Assembly (NCBI GenBank): GCA_031266665.1
Contig: JAISAO010000071.1
Location: forward strand, 1-64,000
Reading direction: 5' to 3'
Source of the DNA: Propionibacteriaceae bacterium
GTDB taxonomy: Bacteria > Actinomycetota > Actinomycetes > Propionibacteriales > Propionibacteriaceae
Length of the DNA: 64,000 bases
The stretch's first letter is position 1. Each line of letters starts with the position of its first letter. The position numbers and the translations under genes were made by a program. Under the pieces are notes generated by a model. The model made no database searches, was not told where the DNA came from, and saw only the letters and a list, made by a program, of their open reading frames with translations. Positions 1 through 8,384 of this stretch are shown in pieces.

Positions 1-4
1 CCCG

Positions 5-2395
5 TTGACCGCCCCGCGGCCCGCCCCGCCCGGGACCGCCGCCCGGCCCCGGGCGGGGACGCCGGGGAGGGCCGCGCCGCCGGCCGGGGGCCGGGCGGCG
101 GCGGGTGCGGTCGGCGGTGTGGCTGGGGTGGGTGCGGTCGGCGGTGTGGCTGCTGTGAAAACGACTGGTCCGGCGGGCGGTTTCGGTTCCCATGATGGCC
201 GCCCGGCGGTCAGGGTCGCTGAGGTGGTCAGTGCGGTCGGTGCGGTCGCGGTCGGCGGTGCGGTCGCGGTCGGCGGTGCGGGTGCGGTCGGCGGTGTGGC
301 TGGGGTGGTCGGTGCGGGCGGTGCGTGCGTGGCGGCTGGCCGGGTGGCGGCTGATCGGACGGTCCAGCGGGGCGGCCGGCCGACGGCGCCAGGCGGGTGG
401 GCCGGACGGCCGACGGCGACGGCCGGCCGGACGGCCACGCCGGCCGAGATCCTGGCGGCCCGCGACGACCGCCAACGGCGGCAAGGTCGCCTGCTGGCGG
501 CCGGGCCGACGGTGGTGTCGCTGACGGTGGTCGCCCCGGGTCCGGCCAAGCGTTCCGCCACGGTGGAACGCTTGTTCGCGGCGGCGGCCACCGCCGTCGT
601 CTTGGAGGCGGCGGGCCGGGGCTGGCCGGTCGAGGCCCGGGACGAGCGCCATCCGGCCACCGGCCCGGAGTTGTTGCTGGCCCTGGCGGCGGAGCCGGCG
701 GCGGTCAAACGGGCCATGGCGGCCTTGGAGGACCGGTCCGGCTGGGGCCGGCTGTGGGACATCGACGTGGTCACGGCCGCCGGCCCGTGGTCGCGCCCGC
801 AGCTGGGTCTGGACCCCCGGACCTGCCTGCTGTGCCACCGGCCGGCCGCCGCTTGCGGGCGGTCCCGCCGCCACCGACTGGCGGAGCTGGAGCGGGCGAT
901 GGCCGCCATCATGGCCGCCCCGGCGCTCGGCCGCCCGACCGGATACGCGCCGCCGGTCTCATCAAAGCGGCGGCCCTCGGACGCGGAACCATCGGCGGCC
1001 GGCCCCCCGACCACGGGCGCCAGGGCGGCGGGCGTGACGGCGGGGGAGGTCCCGGCTCGGGGCGCGGCGGGGGAGGTCTCGGCTCGGGGCGCGGCGGGGG
1101 AGGTCTCGGCCCGGGGCGCGGCGGGGGAGGTCTCGGCCCGGGGCGCGGCGCCGCCGGGCGGCCGGGCCGCCGTTGTCCGCCCCGGGGCGGGCCGGCCGCC
1201 GGCCGTCATCGGCGCCTGGGCCGGGGAGGCGCTGCGGGCCGAGGCCCGGCTCACCCCCAAGCCGGGTTTGGTCGACAGCGACAATCGCGGCGCGCACCGC
1301 GATCTGACCTTGGAGTTGATGCTGGCCAGCGCCGACGCCTTGGAGCCCGAGTTCGTCAAAATGGCCGCCCTGGGGGCGACCCCGGGTTGGAGCGTGGCCC
1401 GGCTGCAAGCCCTGGGCAGGGACGCCGAACAGGTTATGTTGTCAGCGACGGGTGGCGTCAACACCCACCGGGGAGCCATCTTCGCCCTCGGCTGGCTGGC
1501 CGCCGCGGCCGGCGGCCAGCCGAGCGCCGACGAGGCCCGGGCACCGCGGCCCGAGCGCCCGCCCGTCTCTTCGCCTGATGTGGAACAAACGCCCGATCGC
1601 AGTCAGGCCGACAGCCCAGGGGCCGTGTTCCCCTCCCCACGGGCGGCCGACCGGTCGCGGGTAGCTGCTGTGAGAACGACTGGTCCGGCGGGCGGTTTCG
1701 GTTCCCATGATGGCCGCCCGGCGGTCAGGGCCGCTGACATGAAAATAGGACTCGTTTCCACCATCACGGAGGGTGGCGCAACGCCCTGGGGCGCTGTCAG
1801 CTCGGAGTCCCGCCGCCGGGCGTCCGCCACTGGGTTGGATGAGCCGGCGGCCGTCACCGGGTTGGAGGATTCGGCGGCCGGTCTGGCCTCGGAGCGGTTG
1901 GCGGCCCGGGTGGGGCGCTTGACCAAACCGGTCTTGGCGGCCTGGCTGGAGGCGTCCCCGGCCCCGGCCGGCCGCCGGCCCCGAGGCGCCCGGGGCGAGG
2001 CGGCTGCGGCCTTCGCCACCGTCACCCGGCACTGCCTGCCGGCCCTGCGCCGGGCGCTCAACGCGGGCTGGGCCGAGGACGACGCCTTGCTGGCGGCCCT
2101 GGTGGCGTCGCTGGCCCGGCTGGAGGACAGCAACCTGATCGCCCGGGGCGGCCGGGCGGCCCTGCGCGCGGTCCAGGGCTGGGCGGCGGCCCTGGAGCGG
2201 GCGGCGGTACCGCCCGACCAGTTGCGCTCCCACCTGGCCCGGGCCGACCGTTGGCTGACCGGCTGGGGGCTAAGCCCGGGGGGCAGCGCCGACCTGGTGG
2301 CCGTGACCTGGCTGTTGCACCGTTTCGACAGTGGTGACAACCTGTTAGAGCGGCCGACGAGCACGGAGGCGGAGAGGAGTCGAGGCGGCGCATGA
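5..2395 (+). CDS. citXG: CitX-CitG fusion, citrate lyase prosthetic-group assembly (5' end uncertain)
   Basis: Two fused enzymes that make and attach the phosphoribosyl-dephospho-CoA group of citrate lyase acyl carrier protein. The CitX-like part (about residues 143-300) shows GRLWDIDV near 247 and a CLLC...C.RSR.H cluster near 273. The CitG-like part starts near 402 with LTPKPGLVD (about 416) and GVNTHRGAIF (about 484), and ends with SPGGSADL (about 757). About 140 Ala/Gly-rich residues precede CitX, so the true start may lie downstream or before the window. The CitX-CitG linker is a 9-residue tandem repeat, and the CitG part is split by about 120 low-complexity residues near 505-625. Fused CitXG is known in other bacteria. 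The stop overlaps the next start by ATGA, and the neighbours are decarboxylase subunits, which fits citrate fermentation. The domain calls are firm; whether the interrupted CitG works is uncertain. Confidence 0.8.
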   Translation: MTAPRPAPPGTAARPRAGTPGRAAPPAGGRAAAGAVGGVAGVGAVGGVAAVKTTGPAGGFGSHDGRPAVRVAEVVSAVGAVAVGGAVAVGGAGAVGGVAGVVGAGGACVAAGRVAADRTVQRGGRPTAPGGWAGRPTATAGRTATPAEILAARDDRQRRQGRLLAAGPTVVSLTVVAPGPAKRSATVERLFAAAATAVVLEAAGRGWPVEARDERHPATGPELLLALAAEPAAVKRAMAALEDRSGWGRLWDIDVVTAAGPWSRPQLGLDPRTCLLCHRPAAACGRSRRHRLAELERAMAAIMAAPALGRPTGYAPPVSSKRRPSDAEPSAAGPPTTGARAAGVTAGEVPARGAAGEVSARGAAGEVSARGAAGEVSARGAAPPGGRAAVVRPGAGRPPAVIGAWAGEALRAEARLTPKPGLVDSDNRGAHRDLTLELMLASADALEPEFVKMAALGATPGWSVARLQALGRDAEQVMLSATGGVNTHRGAIFALGWLAAAAGGQPSADEARAPRPERPPVSSPDVEQTPDRSQADSPGAVFPSPRAADRSRVAAVRTTGPAGGFGSHDGRPAVRAADMKIGLVSTITEGGATPWGAVSSESRRRASATGLDEPAAVTGLEDSAAGLASERLAARVGRLTKPVLAAWLEASPAPAGRRPRGARGEAAAAFATVTRHCLPALRRALNAGWAEDDALLAALVASLARLEDSNLIARGGRAALRAVQGWAAALERAAVPPDQLRSHLARADRWLTGWGLSPGGSADLVAVTWLLHRFDSGDNLLERPTSTEAERSRGGA
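100..330. repeat. Degenerate GCGGTCGGCGGT tandem repeat
   Basis: Repeated GCGGTCGGCGGTGTGGCTG-like units fall before and after a longer dispersed repeat. They encode Val/Gly/Ala-rich low complexity at the N-terminus of the CitXG frame and have no resemblance to CitX, so this stretch may be a leader or noncoding sequence rather than enzyme. Confidence 0.6.
149..222 (+). repeat. 74-bp dispersed repeat, copy 1
   Basis: Matches 1664-1737 with two differences by eye (A/G near 159, T/C near 216). It contains an inverted CGGGCGG (174-180) and CCGCCCG (199-205), so it could form a REP-like hairpin. It is read in the same frame as copy 2 (distance 1515 bp, a multiple of three). Confidence 0.8.
1040..1147 (+). 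repeat. Four 27-bp tandem repeats in the CitX-CitG linker
   Basis: Units at 1040-1066, 1067-1093, 1094-1120 and 1121-1147 are nearly identical and encode AGEVSARGA (the first has P for S). The unit length is a multiple of three, so copy-number change would only alter linker length. Confidence 0.9.
1664..1737 (+). repeat. 74-bp dispersed repeat, copy 2 (inside the CitG domain)
   Basis: Second copy of the repeat at 149-222, in the same orientation and frame. It lies in a low-complexity insertion between the GVNTHRGAIF block and the C-terminal half of CitG, where the family has no such sequence. Confidence 0.8.
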
Positions 2396-3195
2396 CCCCA
2401 TTGGAGTCCGACCGGCTGGCCCGGCTGGCCTGGGGCGGCGGCATCACCGTCGCCGGCTTGGGCATGGTCTTCGCCATGCTCTTGGTCTTGGTTTTGGCGG
2501 TCGAGGCCATCGCCGCCTTGGACCGGATCGTCCAACGCCCGCCCCGACCGGTCAGCGGTGGCGGCCGGGCGGCGTTGCCGGCGGCCGACGGCGCCGGTCC
2601 GACCACTGATACGGCTGGCCCCGGCGCCACGGCGGCCGAGATGGAGGGAGACGGCCGCCGGGCTGGCGGCCGGACGGCCGAGCCGGATGTCGGCCCCGGC
2701 CGGGTCGCGCTCGCCCCGGCCAGCGGGAGCCGGCCTCCGAGCGGCCAGACGGCGGCCTCAGTCGGTCTCGGCGGCGGCTCGCCGCCGATGGGCGGCGGAC
2801 CGGTTGGCGCGGCGACAGCCGTGGGCGCGGTCACCTCGGCGGCGCCGACAGCGGCCGGCGGGGCGGGCGTCGGGTTCGGCCCCTTGGACCTGGCCGCCCT
2901 GGCCCTGGCCGTCCACCAAGCCGTGGCCGACGACACCGCCCGTGACCAGGTTGTTCGTGGTCAGGTTGTTCGTGGTCAGGCTGTCCGTGGCCAGGCTGTC
3001 CGTGGTCAGGTAGACAGTGGCTCGGCCGGTAATCAGGCCGACAGTGGCCAAGTCGACCCCGGTCGGGCCGATCCGGGCCAGGCCGCCCCCGGTCCAACCA
3101 CCAGCGACCGACCGGATTTCAGCTATTGGCCGGATTTCAGCCAATGGACCGCCGCCGCCCGCGCCGGCCAACCCCGTCAGCCCTACCGGAATTGA
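2392..3195 (+). CDS. OadG-like gamma subunit of a Na+-pumping decarboxylase, with long extension
   Basis: Small membrane subunit that in this family anchors and assembles the oxaloacetate decarboxylase complex. The recognisable part is the N-terminus: a short polar start, then one hydrophobic helix at about residues 12-38 (GMVFAMLLVLVLAVEAIAAL) followed by basic and proline-rich sequence. The rest (about 220 residues) is Ala/Gly/Pro-rich low complexity and contains five pentapeptide repeats of the form VRGQV/A near 184-207. OadG proteins are usually near 80-120 residues, so this one is greatly extended. The start overlaps the citXG stop by ATGA. The call rests on the single helix and on gene order beside the biotin carrier and beta subunit. 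Confidence 0.6.
   Translation: MTPLESDRLARLAWGGGITVAGLGMVFAMLLVLVLAVEAIAALDRIVQRPPRPVSGGGRAALPAADGAGPTTDTAGPGATAAEMEGDGRRAGGRTAEPDVGPGRVALAPASGSRPPSGQTAASVGLGGGSPPMGGGPVGAATAVGAVTSAAPTAAGGAGVGFGPLDLAALALAVHQAVADDTARDQVVRGQVVRGQAVRGQAVRGQVDSGSAGNQADSGQVDPGRADPGQAAPGPTTSDRPDFSYWPDFSQWTAAARAGQPRQPYRN
2941..3013 (+). repeat. 15-bp tandem repeats in the OadG-like gene
   Basis: Five units close to CGTGGTCAGGTTGTT begin at 2941, 2956, 2971, 2986 and 3001 and encode the VRGQV/A pentapeptides. The period keeps the reading frame. Confidence 0.85.
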
Positions 3196-3199
3196 GAAC

Positions 3200-3775
3200 A
3201 TGTCGCGCTACATCATCAATCTGCCCAACGGTCGCCACGTTGTGGACGTGACCCGATCCGGCGCCGACGAGTACACCGTCGTGGTGGACGGCGACAGTCC
3301 CGTCTCCCCGCCCGGGGCCGTCTCGTCCCCGGGCGTGCCACCCGCGGTCGCCGGGATCGCCGAGTCCTTGTCCCAACGGGTCGCTCCCACCGCCCCGCCT
3401 CCGCTCGCCCACGCCGCCGCTTTGCCAACCGCAGTCGTTCCGTCGTCCGGGGCGGCGGTCGCGCCGCCCGCCGGCCCTCCCTCGGCCGCTCCGCTGGCCG
3501 CCGCCCCACCGGCTGCGGCCCCCGGGCCGGGCGGGGACCCGGCCGACCCCGGGGTTCCCCTGACCGCCCCCCTGCCAGGGGTGGTCGACCGACTGCTGGT
3601 GGCGGTGGGCGACTCGGTTTCCCCCGGCCAGCCGGTGATCGTGTTGGAGGCCATGAAGATGAAGAACGACCTCTGCGCCTCCCATACCGGGGTCGTGAGC
3701 GCCATCGCCGTGACCGCCGGACAAACGGTCGGATTCGGCCAGTCGCTGCTCGTCATAAGCCGGACCGGACGATGA
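3200..3775 (+). CDS. Biotin carboxyl carrier subunit of the decarboxylase
   Basis: Carries the biotin that moves CO2 from the carboxyltransferase (not in this window) to the membrane beta subunit. 191 residues: an N-terminal beta-rich segment (SRYIINLPNGRHVVDV), an Ala/Pro hinge at about 40-115, and a C-terminal biotinyl domain with the EAMKMKND motif; Lys153 is the expected biotinylation site. The frame is open upstream from 3017, but the ATG at 3200 fits the family and follows the stop of the previous gene at once. The stop overlaps the next start by ATGA. It could belong to oxaloacetate or methylmalonyl-CoA decarboxylase; citXG next door favours oxaloacetate. Confidence 0.85.
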   Translation: MSRYIINLPNGRHVVDVTRSGADEYTVVVDGDSPVSPPGAVSSPGVPPAVAGIAESLSQRVAPTAPPPLAHAAALPTAVVPSSGAAVAPPAGPPSAAPLAAAPPAAAPGPGGDPADPGVPLTAPLPGVVDRLLVAVGDSVSPGQPVIVLEAMKMKNDLCASHTGVVSAIAVTAGQTVGFGQSLLVISRTGR

Positions 3776-4941
3776 TCTGGGACAGTTTTGGGAGTCTCTT
3801 CGCCGGCGTCGGCCAGTGGCTGGCCAGCGCCGACGGCGTTCGGGGGCTGATCATGATCGTGATCGGCTGCCTGCTGCTGTTCCTGGCCGTCGCCAAAGAC
3901 TTCGAGCCTTTGTTGTTGTTGCCCATCGGCGTCGGCTGTATCTGGGCCAACCTGCCGTTGTCGGCCTTTCTGGGGGAGTGGGACAGCAGCGACGGCCACC
4001 TGGTTCTGCGGGCCGCCCACGGTCTGCTCAGCGCCCTGTACGACGTCGGCGTGGCCAACGAGGTCTTCCCCCTGTTGATCTTCATCGGCATCGGCGCCAT
4101 GACCGACTTCGGGCCGCTGTTGGAGAACCCGAAGATGATCTTCCTGGGCGGGGCCGGCCAATTCGGCATCTTCCTCACCCTGCTGCTGGCCCTGGCCTTG
4201 GGCTTCGCCCCGGAGCAGGCGGCCTCCATCGGTGTCATCGGGGCCATCGACGGTCCGACCTCGATCTACGTCTCGGCCCGGTTGTCGCCCGATCTGTTGG
4301 GTCCGATCACGGTGGCGGCCTACAGCTACATGGCGTTGGTGCCGATCATCATGCCGCCGGTCATGCGCCTGTTGACGACGCCGGCCCAGCGGGCCATCAA
4401 GATGGCGTACAGCTCGCGGACGATCTCGCGGACGGTGCGGATCGTCTTCCCGGTGGCCGTCACCATTGTGGTCGGTCTGTTGGTGCCCTTCGCCCTGCCG
4501 TTGGTGGGCTCGCTCATGCTGGGCAATCTGATGCGCGAGTCGGGCGTGGTCGAGCGTCTGGCCCGGGCGGCCCAGAACGAGTTGGCCAACGTCGTCACCT
4601 TGTGCCTCGGCCTGGCCATCGGCTCGACCATGGTGGGGGCCAACTTCCTAAACCTCAAGACCCTGGCCATTCTCGGCCTGGGCCTGTTCGCCTTCGTCGC
4701 CGACACCGCCGTCGGCGTGTTGATGGGCCATTTTTATCGGATCGTCACCCGGGGCAAGTTCAACCCCCTGATCGGGGCGGCCGGCATCTCGGCCTTCCCC
4801 ATGGCCGCCCGGGTGGTGCAGCGGGAGGCCGCCAAGGCCGACTACGGCAATTTCATATTGATGCACGCCATGGGGGCCAACGCGGCCGGCCAGATCGCCT
4901 CGGCCATGGCCGGCGGCGTCCTGCTGGCCCTCCTGGCCTGA
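3772..4941 (+). CDS. oadB: Sodium-pumping oxaloacetate decarboxylase, beta subunit
   Basis: Integral membrane subunit that decarboxylates carboxybiotin and exports Na+. It has 389 residues, usual for the family, with many hydrophobic helices. Diagnostic blocks: GAIDGPTSIYVSARLSPDLL near residue 156, then YSYMALVPIIMPPVMRLLTT, and near the C-terminus GKFNPLIGAAGISAFPMAAR and MHAMGANAAGQIASAMAGG. It is the last gene of the citrate/decarboxylase operon and overlaps the biotin carrier by ATGA. Decarboxylating oxaloacetate from citrate cleavage yields pyruvate and a Na+ gradient. The close relatives (methylmalonyl- and glutaconyl-CoA decarboxylase beta subunits) cannot be separated by eye; context decides. 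Confidence 0.9.
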   Translation: MIWDSFGSLFAGVGQWLASADGVRGLIMIVIGCLLLFLAVAKDFEPLLLLPIGVGCIWANLPLSAFLGEWDSSDGHLVLRAAHGLLSALYDVGVANEVFPLLIFIGIGAMTDFGPLLENPKMIFLGGAGQFGIFLTLLLALALGFAPEQAASIGVIGAIDGPTSIYVSARLSPDLLGPITVAAYSYMALVPIIMPPVMRLLTTPAQRAIKMAYSSRTISRTVRIVFPVAVTIVVGLLVPFALPLVGSLMLGNLMRESGVVERLARAAQNELANVVTLCLGLAIGSTMVGANFLNLKTLAILGLGLFAFVADTAVGVLMGHFYRIVTRGKFNPLIGAAGISAFPMAARVVQREAAKADYGNFILMHAMGANAAGQIASAMAGGVLLALLA

Positions 4942-4960
4942 CCGTCGTGACGTTATGGCG

Positions 4961-5395
4961 TTAGCGGTGGGGGGCGCCCGGCTCCCAGGGGTTGGTCAGG
5001 GGCAGTCCGAAGCGGGCGAAGTCGGCGCTGTTACGGGTGGCGATGGTTAGGCCGTGCTCTTTGGCCGAGCCGGCGATCAAGGAGTCGGCCAACCGGGCGG
5101 GGTCGGGCACATGGAAAGCGGCGGCCAGTCGGGCGGCACGGATCGTCAGAGGCAGGACACGACTGCGGAAGGCCGTTTGGAACTCGTCCAGCCAGGCCCG
5201 GTGGACCGACCCTCGGGCCGGATCCTTGCGCTCGACCAGTAAGACGCCGCGTTCCAACTCGTGAATAGTGATGACGGACACGCAGGCGTCCGACAGGCGG
5301 GCCGCCTCGGCCCAGGCGGCGAACACGGGATCGGTTCCGGCGTGGCGGGCTTTGCGCAGCTCGGAGGCGACCATGGTGTCGAGCAGCAGGCTCAT
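4961..5395 (-). CDS. PIN-domain toxin, FitB/VapC-like
   Basis: Predicted Mg-dependent ribonuclease toxin of 144 residues. The N-terminus LLLDTMVASELRK matches the FitB-type PIN signature with its first acidic residue; further acidic sites are the Glu in ITIHELERGV and the Asp in PARLADSLIAGSA, and the domain closes with IATRNSADFARFGL. The open frame extends upstream to 5500, but the ATG at 5395 gives the canonical PIN start and overlaps the antitoxin stop by ATGA. It faces the decarboxylase operon convergently with a 19-bp gap. RNA targets cannot be told from sequence. Confidence 0.85.
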   Translation of the reverse strand: MSLLLDTMVASELRKARHAGTDPVFAAWAEAARLSDACVSVITIHELERGVLLVERKDPARGSVHRAWLDEFQTAFRSRVLPLTIRAARLAAAFHVPDPARLADSLIAGSAKEHGLTIATRNSADFARFGLPLTNPWEPGAPHR

Positions 5396-5634
5396 TCGAA
5401 CGTCGTCCGGCGGGGCTCGTCGTCCGAACGCACGAACGGCGGGTCGATGTCGGCCAGCGTCGCGTCGCCGGACAGGTCGGCCAGACTGGCGACAGCCCAA
5501 CGGCGGCGGCGGGCGACCTCCTGGTCGAGGATGTCGCGGGCCTCCGCCTCCATCGAGACGCCTTGGGCCTCGGCCAGGCGTTTAAGGCCCTCGTACACCT
5601 TCTCGTCCAGTCCCCGCACCGTCAGCGTGGCCAT
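5392..5634 (-). CDS. FitA/VapB-like ribbon-helix-helix antitoxin
   Basis: 80-residue antitoxin partner of the PIN toxin. The N-terminus TLTVRGLDEKVYEGLKRLAE followed by GVSMEAEARDIL is the FitA-type ribbon-helix-helix pattern (VRxLD, then SMEAEAR). The C-terminal tail is acidic and presumably wraps the toxin. A purine-rich Shine-Dalgarno (GAGGGGGG on the coding strand) precedes the ATG. In this family the complex represses its own promoter; a pair of direct repeats lies just upstream. Confidence 0.85.
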   Translation of the reverse strand: MATLTVRGLDEKVYEGLKRLAEAQGVSMEAEARDILDQEVARRRRWAVASLADLSGDATLADIDPPFVRSDDEPRRTTFE

Positions 5635-5660
5635 CGCGCCCCCCTCGGATCGGTAGTGAC

Positions 5661-5679
5661 AGCAGTCATGCTAGCAGTC
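5661..5679 (-). promoter_or_regulatory. Candidate operator of the FitAB-like pair
   Basis: AGCAGTC occurs at 5661-5667 and again at 5673-5679, 12 bp apart, about 30 bp upstream of the antitoxin ATG. On the coding strand a TAGCAT -10-like hexamer sits between the repeats. Ribbon-helix-helix antitoxins often bind repeated half-sites over their own promoter; the link here is inference. Confidence 0.4.
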
Positions 5680-5735
5680 CGACGGACGGTGTTCGTCTCG
5701 CCGCCCGCCTGGTCAGCGGGCGGCGAGACGACGGC

Positions 5736-8384
5736 TCAGCCGTAGAGCAGCTGGGCGCGGGCGGCCGCCAGGCGGGCGATGGGCACCCGGAAGGGCGAGC
5801 AGGAGACGTAGTCCAAGCCGGTGCGGTGGAAGAACTTGATCGAGTCCGGGTCGCCGCCGTGCTCGCCGCAGACGCCGCACTTCAGGCCGGGCTTGGCCGC
5901 CTTGCCTTTCTCGACGCCCAGCTTGACCAGGCCGCCCACCCCGTCGACGTCGATCGACTCGAAGGGGTTGCGGGGCATGATCTCGCGGTCGACGTAGACG
6001 TGCAGGAAGCTCTGCTCGGCGTCGTCGCGGGAGATGCCGATGGTGGTCTGGGTCAGGTCGTTGGTGCCGAAGCTGAAGAAGTCGGCCACCTGGGCGATCT
6101 GGTCGGCCACCACGGCCGCCCGGGGCAGCTCGATCATGGTGCCGATAGTGACGTCCAACGCCTGGCCGGCGGCGGCCAGCTCCTCGGCCACGGTCCGTTC
6201 GACGATGGCCCGCTGGTCGGCCAGCTCGGCCCGCAGCGCCACCAGCGGGATCATGATCTCGACCCCGACCGTTTGACCCTCGCGCTGGCGCACGGCCAGG
6301 GCGGCCCTGACGATGGCCCGGGTCTGCATCTCCGGGATGCCCGGCCACAACAGGCCCAGGCGGCAGCCCCGGGTGCCCAGCATCGGGTTCTGCTCGTGCA
6401 GGCCCTTGACCTTGGCCAGCAGGGCGCGCTCGGCCGCCAACTGGTCGGCCGGGGCCTGCTCCAACTCCAGGCGTTGCACCAGCAGGGACTGGTCGACCAG
6501 GTTGGGCAGGAACTCGTGCAGCGGCGGGTCGAGCAGCCGGACCGTCACGGGCAGGCCCTTCATGGCCGTGAAGATCTCCTCGAAGTCGGCCTGCTGCATG
6601 GGCAGGATCTCGGCCAACACCTGGTTCCGCTCGGCCTCGGAGTCGGACAGGATCATCCGTCGCACGGCCGGCAGCCGGTCGGCCACCATGAACATGTGTT
6701 CCGTCCGGCAGAGCCCGATGCCCTCGGCCCCGTACTTGCGGGCCGTGCTGGCGTCCTCGAAGTTCTCGGCGTTGGCCCGCACCCCCAAACGGCGCACCTG
6801 GTCGGCCCAGGCCACCACCGTCTCGAAGTCCTGGTTGACCTTGGCCTCCACCAGCGGCAGCGCCCCGGCGAAGACCTCGCCGGTCGAGCCGTTGAGGGTC
6901 AAGACGTCGCTCTCGCCGTAGGCCACCTGGTCGATGGTGACGGTCTTGGCCTCCAGGTCGATCTTGATGTCCTGGACGCCGGCCACGCAGGTGATGCCCA
7001 TGCCCCGGGCGACGACGGCGGCGTGGCTGGTCATGCCGCCGTGGGCCGTCATCACGCCCTGGGACACCATGACGCCGTGGATGTCGTCCGGCGTGGTCTC
7101 GAACCGGACCAAGATGACTTTCTCACCTTGGCCGCCCCGGGCGGCGGCGTCGTCGGCCGTGAAGGCCAGCGCCCCGACGGCCGCGCCGGGCGAGGCCGGC
7201 AGGCCCTTGGCCACCGGCTTGTCCGGGGCGTTGGGGTCGATGCTGGGGTGGAGCAGGGCGTCGAGCGCCGCCGGCTCGATCCGCAACAAGGCCTCTTCCT
7301 TGGTGATGAGGCCCTCGGCCACCATGTCGACGGCCGTCTTGACGGCGGCGGCGGCGGTCCGCTTGCCGTTGCGGGTCTGGAGCATGTAGAGCTTGCGATC
7401 CTCGATCGTGAACTCCATGTCCTGCATGTCCTTCTGGTGCTGCTCCAGGGTGCTCATGGTGGCCAGCAGCTCTTGGAAGGCCTCCGGCAAGACGGATTCC
7501 ATCTCGGCCAGGGGGCGGGGGGTGCGGATGCCGGCCACCACGTCCTCGCCCTGGGCGTTGACCAGGAACTCGCCGTACAGCTCTTTCACGCCGGTGGCGG
7601 GGTTGCGCGAGAAACAAACACCGGTGGCCGAGGTCTCGCCCCGGTTGCCGAAGACCATCTGCTGGACGTTGACGGCCGTGCCCAGATCGCGCGAGATGTT
7701 GTTGGCCCGGCGGTAGACCTCGGCCCTGGGGTTGAGCCAGGAGCGGAAGACGGCCTCGACCGCCCGGCTGAGCTGCTCATGCGGGTCGGAGGTCCACTCG
7801 CCGCCCAGGGCCTCGTTCGACAATTGCTTGAAGGTGTCGACCAGCCCCTTCAGGTCCGCGGCCGTCAGATCGGTGTCGGACTCCACCCCGCGAGCCGTCT
7901 TGAGCGCCGTCAGGGCGTCCTCGTAGACGTGGGACTCGATCCCCTCGACCACCTCGCCGTACATCTGGATGAAGCGGCGGTAACAGTCCCAGGCGAAGCG
8001 CTCATTGCCGGCCAGCTGGGCCACGGCGGCCACCGACTGGTCCGAGATGCCGAGGTTGAGGATGGTGTCCATCATGCCCGGCATCGACATCACGGCGCCG
8101 GAGCGGACCGACACCAGCAACGGGTTGTCGGGCGAGCCCAGCACCTTGCCGGTGCGCTCCTCCAGCCGTTTCAACCCGGCCGCCAACTGGTCGGCCAGCC
8201 CCTCGGGCCACTGGCCGTTGTTGCGCATGGCGGCCACGCAGGCCTCGGTGGTGACGGTGAAGGCGTCCGGCACGGGCACCCCGATCCGCTTCATCTCGGC
8301 GATCCCGGCGCCCTTGCCGCCCAACAGCGGCTTCAGCTCCATACTGCCCTCGGACAGGTCGTAGACGTATTTCGTCGATGTCAT
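5736..8384 (-). CDS. ppdK: Pyruvate, phosphate dikinase
   Basis: Interconverts pyruvate + ATP + Pi and PEP + AMP + PPi. 882 residues, full length for the family. N-terminal ATP-grasp domain starts with LLGGKGAGIAEM (about 22-33) and includes RSGAVMSMPGMMDT. The swivelling phosphohistidine domain has GGMTSHAAVVARGMG with the catalytic His near 452. The C-terminal PEP/pyruvate barrel has GTNDLTQTTIGISRDD and the active-site CGVCGEHGGDP, ending SCSPFRVPIARLAAARA. An AAGGAGAG Shine-Dalgarno precedes the ATG. It is transcribed alone, away from glgP. With a decarboxylase feeding pyruvate nearby, it may run gluconeogenically or use PPi in glycolysis. Confidence 0.97.
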   Translation of the reverse strand: MTSTKYVYDLSEGSMELKPLLGGKGAGIAEMKRIGVPVPDAFTVTTEACVAAMRNNGQWPEGLADQLAAGLKRLEERTGKVLGSPDNPLLVSVRSGAVMSMPGMMDTILNLGISDQSVAAVAQLAGNERFAWDCYRRFIQMYGEVVEGIESHVYEDALTALKTARGVESDTDLTAADLKGLVDTFKQLSNEALGGEWTSDPHEQLSRAVEAVFRSWLNPRAEVYRRANNISRDLGTAVNVQQMVFGNRGETSATGVCFSRNPATGVKELYGEFLVNAQGEDVVAGIRTPRPLAEMESVLPEAFQELLATMSTLEQHQKDMQDMEFTIEDRKLYMLQTRNGKRTAAAAVKTAVDMVAEGLITKEEALLRIEPAALDALLHPSIDPNAPDKPVAKGLPASPGAAVGALAFTADDAAARGGQGEKVILVRFETTPDDIHGVMVSQGVMTAHGGMTSHAAVVARGMGITCVAGVQDIKIDLEAKTVTIDQVAYGESDVLTLNGSTGEVFAGALPLVEAKVNQDFETVVAWADQVRRLGVRANAENFEDASTARKYGAEGIGLCRTEHMFMVADRLPAVRRMILSDSEAERNQVLAEILPMQQADFEEIFTAMKGLPVTVRLLDPPLHEFLPNLVDQSLLVQRLELEQAPADQLAAERALLAKVKGLHEQNPMLGTRGCRLGLLWPGIPEMQTRAIVRAALAVRQREGQTVGVEIMIPLVALRAELADQRAIVERTVAEELAAAGQALDVTIGTMIELPRAAVVADQIAQVADFFSFGTNDLTQTTIGISRDDAEQSFLHVYVDREIMPRNPFESIDVDGVGGLVKLGVEKGKAAKPGLKCGVCGEHGGDPDSIKFFHRTGLDYVSCSPFRVPIARLAAARAQLLYG

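Noticed and set aside
100-330. GCGGTCGGCGGT units as a possible CRISPR or iteron array
   Set aside because: No spacers of regular size, no cas or replication genes; it is simple low-complexity tandem repetition.
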